NCBI GenBank assembly: GCA_946222995.1 | Contig: CAMIOS010000032.1 | Span: 1-26,068, forward strand | Length of the DNA stretch: 26,068 bases | Direction of reading: 5' to 3' | DNA from: an uncultured Enhydrobacter sp. | GTDB taxonomy: Bacteria; Pseudomonadota; Gammaproteobacteria; Pseudomonadales; Moraxellaceae | Shown here: one piece after another, positions 8,101 through 16,398 of the stretch | Layout of the letters: the number at the start of each line of letters is the position of its first letter | Numbering within the stretch: the stretch's first letter is position 1 | The notes under the pieces: generated by a model | What the model was told of the DNA's origin: nothing | Seen by the model: only the letters and a program-made list of their open reading frames with translations | Database searches by the model: none | Made by a program: the position numbers and the translations under genes

Positions 8101-8133
8101 TTGACACAACCTGTCCTTTCACCAAGTTACAAT
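8101..8133 (+). promoter_or_regulatory. Second copy of the cassette promoter/operator
   Basis: TTGACACAACCTGTC at 8101-8115 matches 14 of 15 bases of 2033-2047 and keeps the GACA-N5-TGTC dyad. TACAAT follows at 8128-8133 with the same 21-bp spacer. Outside these blocks the two promoters differ, which argues for selection on the shared element. The start codon at 8175 is about 40 bp downstream. Probable co-regulation by the WYL protein. Confidence 0.6.
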
Positions 8134-8174
8134 GCACAAATTCGTTATTGAAATAAGATTAGGATAATTAATCG

Positions 8175-9059
8175 ATGAATTTAAATCAAAAGCAACAGGA
8201 CTTTGAAGAACCTTGTAATGTCGCTGCAATTTTATATAAATATCATAAAAATCCGCATCATACGCAGGCAAACTTTGCCTTGTATATTGCAGAGCCACAG
8301 TTGACCCAAGAAGAACTACTAAACTTTAAACAACAAATTAATGCAGACCTATTAATTGCAGTGATGACCGAAAATGCTGATTTAACTACTTTAGAGGTCG
8401 CTGATAGAGTCATCTATTGCCAAGCCAAAGATGTAGAATCGCTCATGCAACAATTAAATAGTTACGCCGATGAAGCTGCGTTTATTAGTGTAGATTTTCA
8501 AGATATCTTGATGTGTTTTAAACAGGCCAATCGTGCAGACTTTGTTACTTTTGAAACTACGCTTGATAAATTAATTGATGATCTTCCCAAGTATCGTCAA
8601 ACCATGCAAGAAGCTATCAAGTCTTCCCCAACCATTAATGGCATGATTAACTTTATCCAAGCCAGTAAAAAATTTCGTTTTGAGCAACACGATTTAATTA
8701 TCAATCATCACGATTCATTGAGCTTAGATAATATACCCACTTTTTATGCGGTGACATTTGGATTAAAAGAAAATCGATGCATAATTAGTAATCTATTTTT
8801 TTCTAATGATGCTAAGCTACCCATAGCTAAGCCATTTAGTGATTTAGAGATTGATAGAATGTTTAATGAACATATGCAATGGATTAATGATGAAAAAAGT
8901 ATTATCAATGAAGAAGAATTATTGCAACAGATGATAGATTTTGTGCAAACCAGTGAAAATCCTACGGTCTCATCGATTCAGCACAAATTTTGTCTCAGTT
9001 ATAACCGAGCTAATTACTTTATGTCTCGTTTAAAGAAACAAGGTTTAATGACGCAGTAA
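8175..9059 (+). CDS. FtsZ-like / FtsK-gamma winged-helix fusion protein
   Basis: A 294-aa protein. Residues about 247-292 closely match the FtsK gamma domain pattern (VSSIQHKF, then YNRANYFMSRLKKQGLM), the winged helix that in FtsK reads polar chromosomal motifs and activates XerD. The preceding region resembles the second half of FtsZ: ADRVIYC, then FISVDFQDILMCF (compare MNVDFADVRTVM), then QEAIKSSPTINGMINFI (compare EMAISSPLL), then a beta-rich stretch near 188-212. The FtsZ GGGTGTG nucleotide loop is not present, so GTP binding is unlikely. No FtsK motor is present. It has its own promoter matching that of the dynamin operon and a modest AGGA ribosome site. It may act on division or terminus processing, or be DNA-binding only. 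The gamma domain is firm; FtsZ relation is tentative. Confidence 0.7.
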   Translation: MNLNQKQQDFEEPCNVAAILYKYHKNPHHTQANFALYIAEPQLTQEELLNFKQQINADLLIAVMTENADLTTLEVADRVIYCQAKDVESLMQQLNSYADEAAFISVDFQDILMCFKQANRADFVTFETTLDKLIDDLPKYRQTMQEAIKSSPTINGMINFIQASKKFRFEQHDLIINHHDSLSLDNIPTFYAVTFGLKENRCIISNLFFSNDAKLPIAKPFSDLEIDRMFNEHMQWINDEKSIINEEELLQQMIDFVQTSENPTVSSIQHKFCLSYNRANYFMSRLKKQGLMTQ

Positions 9060-9091
9060 GATAAAAAAAAGAGATGGGTATATCTTATCAT

Positions 9092-9511
9092 CTACAACCG
9101 CCTTACCACACTCACCACCACCCCAAACAACTCCAGATTATCCTTGATCACAATATCGGGATAATCGTCATTATGCGACCGTAAAATAATCTGTTCACCC
9201 AAGATTAGCTGTTTTGCCATAAACCCATCATCCACAAGTGCAATCACAATATCCTTATGCTTGGCAGTCAAGGAGCGGTCAACCACCAAAACATCTTTTG
9301 GATAAATCCCAATATCTTTTAAACTATATCCAGCTACTTCGACTAAATAGGTTGAATTCGGATGAGCAACCAACATGTCATTTAAATCAATATGGTCTTG
9401 CACATAATCACTGGCAGGACTGGGAAACCCTGCTCGCACCACGTCATTAAACAACGGGAAATACTGTTTTTTACTTATTTCATCAAATACCCCAATAATC
9501 ATAACCGTCAT
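9092..9511 (-). CDS. umuD: UmuD-like S24 peptidase, DNA polymerase V accessory subunit
   Basis: A 139-aa S24-family self-cleaving protein. The cleavage-site region AGFPSPASDY is at about residues 27-36. The nucleophile is in VAGYSL, where most homologues have GDSM, and the general-base Lys is in FMAKQL. In SOS-type systems RecA filaments trigger autocleavage to UmuD', which joins UmuC for translesion synthesis. A good ribosome site (AAGGAAA) lies just before the ATG. It is 18 bp downstream of umuC, the reverse of the normal umuD-umuC order. Its 3' end is repeated at 1791-1889, marking the cassette boundary. Moraxellaceae relatives use UmuD-like proteins as repressors too; that role cannot be judged here. 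Confidence 0.9.
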   Translation of the reverse strand: MTVMIIGVFDEISKKQYFPLFNDVVRAGFPSPASDYVQDHIDLNDMLVAHPNSTYLVEVAGYSLKDIGIYPKDVLVVDRSLTAKHKDIVIALVDDGFMAKQLILGEQIILRSHNDDYPDIVIKDNLELFGVVVSVVRRL

Positions 9512-9529
9512 AGTCTAGTTTCCTTGGGC

Positions 9530-10795
9530 TCAATGCACTTTTGGCAGTTGGTTGACATTGGTGGTATAACAAGGCGACAACAACTCACGACTCATCTGCC
9601 ACGTCTTTTTAGTGCCTTCACTGGCAAATTTAAGGGTATGTGAGCCAAATTGTTGATTAATCGCATCTAAGGTTTGCATCAGTTTTTGGCTTTTTTGCAT
9701 ATCATGACTATCCCGCTCATCAAACAAATCGGTTTGATACGGATGGTGTTCATAAAAGTCGGTGAGCATCACCCCTGCTTTGGCATAACGAAAACCATCG
9801 AGCCATAACCTATCGACTAACAGCATCGCCGCTTGAAGAAAAGCTCGGGTATCATCACTTGGATAAAGTAATTCACGGGTTAAGCTAACACTGCGTTGTT
9901 TTTCATTGGGGTTAAATTGCCCTGTACGGATGAATACCGTCATGCGTTTGGCGAGGCTTTGTTGTAAGCGTAGCTTTTCACAAGCTCTGGTGGTATAAAG
10001 GGTGACTGCTTCAATGACTTGCTGTTTTTCAGTAATGCGTTGACCAAAGGAGCGACTACAGACAATCTCTTTTTTAGGCTCAGTGCTATCTAACCCATAA
10101 CAACGTATGCCATTGAGTTCTAATGCGGTACGTTCGGTCAATACACTGGTTTGTTTAGCAAGGGGTTTGATGGGATAATTAGCTAACTCCAAAGCAGTTT
10201 TGATGCCTAACGTATTTAAGCGTTTAGTCAGTTGCCTTCCAATGCCCCAAATATCCGCAATATCGGTTTGAGAAAGTAATTGTATTCGGTAGTCATCGTT
10301 ATCAATCACACAGATGCCGTTATGTTGTTTGGCATGGTGATTAGCAAGCTTAGCTAAGGTTTTGGTGGGAGCAATCCCCACCCCGACTGGCACACCGACA
10401 TGTTGATACACGGTTTGTTTAACCATTTGACCATATTTCGTTAAGTCATTGAGTGCTGAGGGATATTGGGTTAAATCGAGCCATGCTTCATCGATACTAT
10501 AAATTTCACAATCAGGAGCTAGACTCTCTAAAGTTGCCATCACGCGATTGGAGATATCTTGATACAGCGTATAGTTACTACTAAATACCACACAACCACT
10601 TTTCTCAAGTAAGTCCTTACATTGAAAGTAAGGCACACCCATTTTGACGATTTTTTTGGCTAAACCACAGCGAGCAATGACACAGCCGTCATTGTTGGAT
10701 AATACAACGACAGGTTTATGTCTTAGGTCTGGGCGGAATAGCTTTTCGCAGGAAGCGTAAAAGCTATTGCAATCAACAAGGGCATACATCATCAA
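9530..10795 (-). CDS. umuC: UmuC-like Y-family DNA polymerase V catalytic subunit
   Basis: A 421-aa Y-family polymerase of full family length. The first catalytic Asp is in YALVDCNSFYASCE near the N-terminus, the steric-gate/nucleotide region in VVLSNNDGCVIAR, and the second acidic pair in YSIDEAWLDL (about residues 98-107). The thumb helix-hairpin-helix (IWGIGRQLTKRLNTLGI) and the little-finger region, ending with the UmuC-type C-terminal tail, follow. It carries out translesion synthesis with UmuD'. Three ATGs in a row open the frame; the first is used here. It is the first gene of a umuC-umuD unit with its own promoter. No LexA-type SOS box (CTGT-N8-ACAG) is visible upstream, in line with Moraxellaceae often lacking LexA. 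Confidence 0.93.
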   Translation of the reverse strand: MMMYALVDCNSFYASCEKLFRPDLRHKPVVVLSNNDGCVIARCGLAKKIVKMGVPYFQCKDLLEKSGCVVFSSNYTLYQDISNRVMATLESLAPDCEIYSIDEAWLDLTQYPSALNDLTKYGQMVKQTVYQHVGVPVGVGIAPTKTLAKLANHHAKQHNGICVIDNDDYRIQLLSQTDIADIWGIGRQLTKRLNTLGIKTALELANYPIKPLAKQTSVLTERTALELNGIRCYGLDSTEPKKEIVCSRSFGQRITEKQQVIEAVTLYTTRACEKLRLQQSLAKRMTVFIRTGQFNPNEKQRSVSLTRELLYPSDDTRAFLQAAMLLVDRLWLDGFRYAKAGVMLTDFYEHHPYQTDLFDERDSHDMQKSQKLMQTLDAINQQFGSHTLKFASEGTKKTWQMSRELLSPCYTTNVNQLPKVH

Positions 10796-10839
10796 TCAGC
10801 TTAAGATAAAGTTTTTTGGACGAATAAATAACTGATTAA

Positions 10840-10869
10840 AGTGTAGGAAATTAGCGACTATTTTTTCAA
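10840..10869 (-). promoter_or_regulatory. Putative umuC-umuD promoter
   Basis: On the minus strand TTGAAA (10864-10869) and TACACT (10840-10845) are separated by 18 bp, about 45 bp before the umuC ATG. The match is fair and no operator dyad is evident within it. Confidence 0.4.
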
Positions 10870-10873
10870 GGGC

Positions 10874-10903
10874 AAAAAAATTGTAAGCGACACTTTGTGT
10901 CGT
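10874..10903 (-). terminator. Terminator-like hairpin after the alpha/beta hydrolase gene
   Basis: A 6-bp stem, CGACAC (10888-10893) with GTGTCG (10897-10902), is followed on the minus strand after a short spacer by seven Ts (10874-10880). It lies 25 bp past the hydrolase stop and just upstream of the umuC promoter. The gap between stem and T-run makes it a weak intrinsic terminator. Confidence 0.5.
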
Positions 10904-10927
10904 CTTAAAATAATGAATATCAAATGA

Positions 10928-11848
10928 TTATGAATGAATTTGTTTTACCCACTTAAGAAACAACGATGTCCATCCCATCGTCGGTGTCTCTTTCTTGCCC
11001 AGTCCCCAACCATGACCACCCGTTTCAAATAGGGTTAAAGATTGAGGTACCCCTGCTTGTTTAAGCTTGTCATCTAATACCATACTATCGGCAACAGGGG
11101 CAATGGGGTCATCCTTGGCATGAGCGATAAATACAGGCGGTGTATCGTTAGTGACTAATTGCTCGATGGATAAAGCGTGTTCCTCAGCAATGGTAGGTTG
11201 TTTCCCTAAAAGGTGTTTAAAGGCTTGGGTGTGATTCGGTTGATTCACCATGCTCACCACAGGATAAAGCAGTACCGCAAAATCAGGTCTTGCTACATTA
11301 TTATCAATGTCATCTTGTGGGGGATAAAAGGCATGATTAGCTGAAACGGCAAGCATACCAGCTAGATGTCCACCCGCAGAGAAACCCATCACGCCGATTT
11401 GGTGATAATGATAGTGAGCCGCTTGTTGCCGCATGATTCGTAAAGCTCGTTGATCATCAGCGATGGGAACAAGTCTGCTTGACCAATTATCGTTTGGTAA
11501 CCGATAGATTAAATTAAATACGGTAAAGCCTTGGTTAACCAACCATGCGGATACAGGTGCACCTTCTTTTGCCAATTCCTCATGATAATAACCGCCCCCA
11601 CTGATAACCAATATTGCCGTATGATTAGAGTGAATAGGTACATATACCTGCATACGAGGATTAGCAACGTGGCTGATGGCTCCTTTTTTATCTTGATGTT
11701 CAATTGGTAAAGGGTTAGAGCGTTGGCTAATTAAGTAATCTTGTGACCATAAATTGATACTATCACTCGGCTGTATATTTTCAGCATGGCTATTTGCTAC
11801 AACAAAGGCTAAAATCATGAGCCATATTACTTTAAATGGATTGTTCAT
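10928..11848 (-). CDS. Secreted alpha/beta hydrolase (BD-FAE/acetyl-esterase-like)
   Basis: A 306-aa exported hydrolase. The N-terminal signal peptide (basic MNNPFK, hydrophobic WLMILAFVVA, probable cleavage after SHA) is about 22 residues. The fold markers are an oxyanion-hole region VISGGGYYHEE, the nucleophile elbow GFSAGG, the acid in HAKDDPIAP, and the catalytic His in TGGHGWG. These are typical of the BD-FAE/esterase group, often called acetyl-xylan-esterase or endo-xylanase-B-like. The substrate is unknown; an acylated glycan or small ester is likely. An AGGA ribosome site precedes the ATG. It has no obvious link to the repair genes either side. Confidence 0.85.
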   Translation of the reverse strand: MNNPFKVIWLMILAFVVANSHAENIQPSDSINLWSQDYLISQRSNPLPIEHQDKKGAISHVANPRMQVYVPIHSNHTAILVISGGGYYHEELAKEGAPVSAWLVNQGFTVFNLIYRLPNDNWSSRLVPIADDQRALRIMRQQAAHYHYHQIGVMGFSAGGHLAGMLAVSANHAFYPPQDDIDNNVARPDFAVLLYPVVSMVNQPNHTQAFKHLLGKQPTIAEEHALSIEQLVTNDTPPVFIAHAKDDPIAPVADSMVLDDKLKQAGVPQSLTLFETGGHGWGLGKKETPTMGWTSLFLKWVKQIHS

Positions 11849-11879
11849 TGTTGTAATCCTGCCATTAAGCTAGGTTGGT

Positions 11880-12530
11880 TTAAAATAGCGGGTTTTGTGA
11901 CGTGGGGTTATGTCGAGGCATGGCTTTTGCGGTAAAGTCATCACTCATTGGGTTTAAAAAATTCATCGCTTGGCTGTGATGACATTTGAGCCAGTTCATG
12001 CGTTGTGATTCTGGAATTACGACAATTGTGCGTTTTTCGTCTTCTGGGCGGTGAAAGTGTGACATCAACGGATGATTATCAGCATTGATGGTGAGCATTG
12101 ACATGGAGCGGATAATTTCGCCTTGAATACGAGCGACTTCATAAATAGCGGCTACCGTGAACGGCTGACTGTCTTTTCGATAAATACCCCATCGCTGTGA
12201 TTTTCCATTCTCGTAATACGGCTCATAAATGGTTTGGACTGGAATTAAGGCAAACTGGCTTTTGTACCATGCATCACGGTAACTGGGTTTTTCCATCACC
12301 GTTTCAGAGCGTGCGTTATAGGTATATTTGGTTATATCGGTGCTGTTTGCCCATTTAGGGATTAAACCAAAACGGACTTGTCGCCATTGCAGTTCGATAT
12401 CGTTTTGTGTGGCAAAAAGTAGTGGTGTGTCATAATTTGGATAGATGTCATCTTTGAAGTCAAAGCAAAGCTGTTGGCTGGTGAACAGCTTTGCTTGCTC
12501 ATGGGTGATGGGTTGAAAGTTGGCACACAT
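11880..12530 (-). CDS. SRAP-domain abasic-site protein (HMCES/YedK family)
   Basis: A 216-aa SRAP protein of normal length. The catalytic Cys is residue 2 (MCANFQP), exposed once Met is removed; it forms a thiazolidine crosslink with abasic sites in single-stranded DNA. Other family landmarks are WGLIPKW-like RFGLIPKWAN, the NARSET segment, the Glu in TIYEPYYENG, and the active-site His in HPLMSHFHRP. The family protects abasic sites in single-stranded DNA and often clusters with SOS polymerase genes, as here with umuC-umuD. No strong ribosome site is visible before the ATG, but the Cys2 requirement fixes the start. Confidence 0.92.
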   Translation of the reverse strand: MCANFQPITHEQAKLFTSQQLCFDFKDDIYPNYDTPLLFATQNDIELQWRQVRFGLIPKWANSTDITKYTYNARSETVMEKPSYRDAWYKSQFALIPVQTIYEPYYENGKSQRWGIYRKDSQPFTVAAIYEVARIQGEIIRSMSMLTINADNHPLMSHFHRPEDEKRTIVVIPESQRMNWLKCHHSQAMNFLNPMSDDFTAKAMPRHNPTSQNPLF

Positions 12531-12588
12531 TTAGACAAATCAGAAATTCAAAATTAAATAAGGCATAATATTTAATTTAATATAAACT

Positions 12589-13167
12589 TTATCTATTAAG
12601 CAACCTTCTTCTATTAGCCATTCGTTTAAGGAAAAGTCGATTAGATTTTGGGTGCCATGTGTTACCTTTAGAAGGTGAAGGTGCTGCTTCAGCTAAAATA
12701 GCATCCAGTAAGGATTCATTTTTCGCGATAGTAGTTTTGATATTAGGGTTTTCTATAGGATTATTAGCTATATTAAGAACTATATAATCTTTGTCTTCCT
12801 CCCCAAAAACCATACCCTCAAATATAGTTCTATTATCAGATTGACTCTCTTTGTGATTAACGTACTCTCTTAATTCATCTATATCACTCTTTGATAAGCC
12901 GACAATTTTAGCGACTTCTCGTCTTGCATAAATTTTTGGGTGCTTTGAGGTTGATACAATAGCTCTTGTAGCCCCAAAAATGATATAAAAGCTAAGTCCG
13001 CTTTCAAGGGTAATAGTCTCTGCGGCATCAATAATTGCTTTTAATGTAACTTTTGAAGCAGTATTATCAATGTAGCAGATGGAAGATATATCCATCTGAC
13101 TATTAAGTAATTTATCTAGGTCATGCTGAGAGTATGATTTTATATTTAGATTTTCGGTTTTTGTCAT
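12589..13167 (-). CDS. Unknown 192-aa protein downstream of hsdR
   Basis: I do not recognise this family. Residues 1-90 look like a small mixed alpha/beta domain (SSICYIDNTASK, then GLSFYIIFGATRAIVSTS). About 75-105 is a charged helical pair that could be a helix-turn-helix (YARREVAKIVGLSKSDIDEL). The C-terminus is strongly basic (LKRMANRRRLLNR), suggesting nucleic-acid contact. It starts 172 bp after the hsdR stop, beyond a weak terminator, and is on the same strand. It may be a passenger of the restriction island or an independent regulator. Confidence 0.6.
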   Translation of the reverse strand: MTKTENLNIKSYSQHDLDKLLNSQMDISSICYIDNTASKVTLKAIIDAAETITLESGLSFYIIFGATRAIVSTSKHPKIYARREVAKIVGLSKSDIDELREYVNHKESQSDNRTIFEGMVFGEEDKDYIVLNIANNPIENPNIKTTIAKNESLLDAILAEAAPSPSKGNTWHPKSNRLFLKRMANRRRLLNR

Positions 13168-13201
13168 AGTAAATCCCTAATAATTATTCATCGCAATTAA
13201 A

Positions 13202-13223
13202 AATAACTTTTTTTCGAGTTATT
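13202..13223 (-). terminator. Weak terminator-like hairpin after hsdR
   Basis: AATAAC (13202-13207) pairs with GTTATT (13218-13223). On the minus strand the stem is followed by a short T-rich tract. It is AT-rich and weak but in the right place to end the hsd operon. Nearby 13277-13297 is an A8/T8-type palindrome of unknown role. Confidence 0.35.
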
Positions 13224-13339
13224 AAACCTTATTTAAATCATTGGGATTAGTGAACAAATTTAAACAGTAAATAGCAATTTTTTTTAAAAAAAATTATCAG
13301 CTACGAATTAAATTATTAAAACTATGTGTAAAATTGATA

Positions 13340-16300
13340 TCAATCAACAATATGTATTTTTTCATAAACCTGCTTAGCGAGCCTTGTCCCGACCTTATTT
13401 TTAATTTCTTGATTGTTCAATACCTTAGTACAAGTTTCTTTATTGCTTTCCAATAGGTCAAGAAACATATCAATCAATTGTTTGTTAAAAAAATCTATAA
13501 ATGCTGACAAAGGATTGACTTTAGCTGCCTGAACGATTTTTTCATTTTCAGTAGCTAATTTTTCGATATTCTCGAAAAACAATTGGTCAGTAATCGTAAA
13601 CTCTGTGCTAAATGCCTCATTCAATTCTTGGATAAGCTGAGAAGTATGTTCAGTTATATTTGGCTTACCTGTGCCGACATCGGTAGAACCTTTTAATGGA
13701 TTGGCTGTACCTTCTTTTAGGTTAATCGAACCTTCGCCAATTTGCTGTAATCGATAGAATTCTAATACCACTACTTTGGATAAGTCGATATTCGTTTCAG
13801 TTGTACCCCTAGGTAGTTTACTTAATAAGGCTTTGAGATACACATAGCGTTTTTCATGCTCAGAATCTGCATATGGCATAATCTGTGAGACAAACATATA
13901 TAGATTCAGATAGCTTTGCAGTTGGCTTTTAAATAGCTTTTGTCGCTCTAATTGTTGAACTGAGTCTTCAGGCATGAGGTTACGGTATTTATCAACTGCT
14001 TTATCAATAATGGCATTAAGCTTGGCGTGTTCTGCCCCTGTTGGTTTAATACGGTTGCTAAACCACACTTCGGCGAAATCCTGTATATCTTTTTTAAAGT
14101 ATAAATTCCACCCATCTAAGGTAGCACCAAGCTCATTGAGTTTTTTGGCGTCTGGGGTGTCGCCTAGCTCGGTTTCTTCGTAGTAGGGTTTAAAGGCTCG
14201 ATAAATATCATCATGACTATTTACAAAGTCCATGATAAAGGTATCTTCTTTGCCCTTGGTGGTACGGTTAAGCCGAGATAGGGTTTGTACAGCTTGAATG
14301 CCAGATAATTTTTTATCGACAAACATGGTGTGCAATAATGGTTGGTCAAAACCTGTCTGATACTTATCGGCAACAATTAACACTTGGTATTCATCACTAT
14401 CAAAACGCTCTGGCAGCTCCGTTTCTTTGATACCGCCATTCATACCAACTTCGCTATATTCTTTTTCAGCATTATCATCTAGGATGACTTTGCCTGAGAA
14501 AGCAACTAGGGCTTTGATATTGGTATAGCCTTTTTCTTGGATGTATTTCTCAAAAGCGAGTTTATAACGAACGGCGGATTCACGTCCGTTAGTTACTACC
14601 ATTGCCTTAGCTCGACCGCCAATTTTATTTATCGTTACGGTACGAAAATGCTCAATGATGATTTCGACCTTTTGGTTAATCACGCTTGGATGCAAGTTTA
14701 CAAACCGCATCAATTCTACTTTCGTTTTATTTTTGGGAAGCTCTGGATTATCTTGGGCTATTTTAAGCAGTTTGAAATATTGCTCATAGGTAGTGTAGTT
14801 TTTAAGTACGTCAAGGATAAAGCCTTCTTCAATGGCTTGTTTCATGGTGTAGCTATGAAATGGAGCTTTACCATTTTCACCTGCTTCATCAAATACGGCT
14901 AAGGTTTTCCATTTTGGGGTAGCGGTAAAAGCAAAAAAACTTAGATTGGGTTGACGTAAGCGTTTGGCTTTTTCGGCAAATAAATGACGTTTGGCGTTGT
15001 CCGATAGGCTCTCATCTTCTTCATCTATGTCCAAAAACTCTTCAACAATCGCAGATTCAATGCCGTCTTTATTTAGCACTTTACGCAATTCGGTAGCTGT
15101 TTCTCCGCTTTGCGAGCTGTGGGCTTCATCCACAATAATAGCAAATTGTTTATCAGCTGTAGTAAGCTCGATATTTACCCCTTTTTTCTGCTGTGTTTTT
15201 AGAGACTTCATCACATAAGGGAATTTTTGGATTGTAGTAATGATAATCGGCACATTCCCTGCCAAAGCTCTAGTGAGTTGGTGTGAGTCTTTTTCAATTT
15301 TTTCAATCACACCATCTTTATGTTCAAACTGGGCAACGGTTTCTTGTAGTTGTCGGTCTAATACGATTCTGTCAGTGATGATGATGATTGAATTAAAAAT
15401 CTTTTCATCATTGGCATCGTGTAGGGAAGCGAGCTGGTGAGCAAGCCATGCAATGGTATTAGATTTGCCAGAGCCTGCGGAATGCTGAATCAGATAGTTA
15501 TGTCCTGAGCCATGACTTTTGCTGTGGCTAATAAGTTTACGTACTGCATCGAGTTGGTGATAACGTGGAAAAATCATGGTCTCAACGTCAATATAACGAA
15601 AGCCTGAATCGCCACGGATTTTGATTTTATCAACGCTTAGATGTAAAAAGCGAGCGAGAATATCCATTAAGCTAGGCTTGGTTAAGACCTCTTCCCACAA
15701 GTAGGCGGTTCTTACTTTATCCTCTTGGGGTGGGTTGCCTGCACCGTTTTTGTAGCCACGGTTAAACGGTAAAAACTTTGTATTCTCTCCGTCTAGGCTA
15801 GTGGTCATCTGAATTTCGCAAGTATCTAGGGCAAAATGCACAAGGGTGCGTTTTGTAAATTCAAATAGTCTGCCATGTGGGTTACGGTCTTTCTGATACT
15901 GTATTACCGCATCATGAACATTCCATTTACTTGCCGAGAATTCATTTTTTAGCTCGGCAGTTATGACTGGTATACCATTAACTGAGATTACCACGTCTGG
16001 AATTTCGTTAAACTCTGTTTTTATTTGACGAGTGATTTTAACAATATTGGCTTGGTACTGCTCTTCGCTCGTCTCGTTAATAGTGGTGTTTGGGGCAAAT
16101 TAGGCAATTTTACAGGTACGACCCACGGTTTTAAAACCGTTGCGGATAACGTGCAGACTGCCAAAGCTGTCAAGGGCAGCGGTCAAATCTTCGATTAATT
16201 GTTGCTCTGGGTTGTCTTTAACAAAGTTGGTTAGGCGTTCCCAGATTTTAGGCTGTGTGGCTTGGACAAAGGCTATAACGTCCTTGGGGATTAAAGCGTG

Positions 16301-16396
16301 CTTTGGGTCATAGTCTTTTGGGTTGCCTTTGACGTAGCCTCCGTCGGTGGTGAGGCTACGTTCAATGGCTTGCTCGAAGTAATATTCGCTGTGCAT
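13340..16396 (-). pseudogene. hsdR: Type I restriction subunit HsdR, interrupted by in-frame TAA
   Basis: Read through, this gene encodes about 1018 residues, normal for HsdR, the nuclease/translocase of type I systems. Codon 99 is TAA (plus-strand 16100-16102), inside sequence that continues as family-like HsdR in the same frame (GRTCKIA, stop, FAPNTTINETSEEQY), so it is a point nonsense change and not a frameshift. The nuclease motif has D134, E148 and K150, the D-x13-E-x-K spacing of EcoR124I HsdR. Then follow a Q-tip-like RYHQLDAV, Walker A SAGSGKS (K311), DEAH (VDEAHSSQSG), TATP, and motif VI LSRLNRTTKG. A restart GTG at 15994 lies just after D134 and would give a nuclease-dead 884-aa motor. 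hsdR begins 2 bp after hsdS. Restriction is probably lost. Confidence 0.88.
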
Positions 16397-16398
16397 GG

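Larger units (their letters stand above)
1890..9098. other. Candidate defence cassette bounded by umuD 3'-end direct repeats
   Basis: The block lies between two partial copies of the umuD 3' end (1791-1889 and 9099-9197). It carries, all on the plus strand, a WYL regulator, an unknown protein, two dynamin-like GTPases, a HEPN protein and an FtsZ-like/FtsK-gamma protein. Flanking genes are of another kind. No integrase or transposase lies within it, so either transfer used a trans-acting recombinase or the block came in by homologous recombination. The boundaries are seen in the sequence; acquisition as one unit is inferred. Confidence 0.6.

Noticed and set aside
10796..10927. LexA-type SOS box before umuC
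   Set aside because: No CTGT-N8-ACAG or close variant is visible on either strand.
13277..13297. T8/A8 palindrome as a terminator or origin
   Set aside because: Pure A/T, no companion repeats or iterons; noted only as an AT-rich spacer feature.
14537..14902. 121-aa plus-strand ORF opposite hsdR
   Set aside because: Antisense shadow of the helicase region with no ribosome site and no family features.
16100..16102. Reading the hsdR break as a frameshift or homopolymer phase switch
   Set aside because: Both parts are in the same frame and no repeat tract lies at the site, so it is a nonsense codon.
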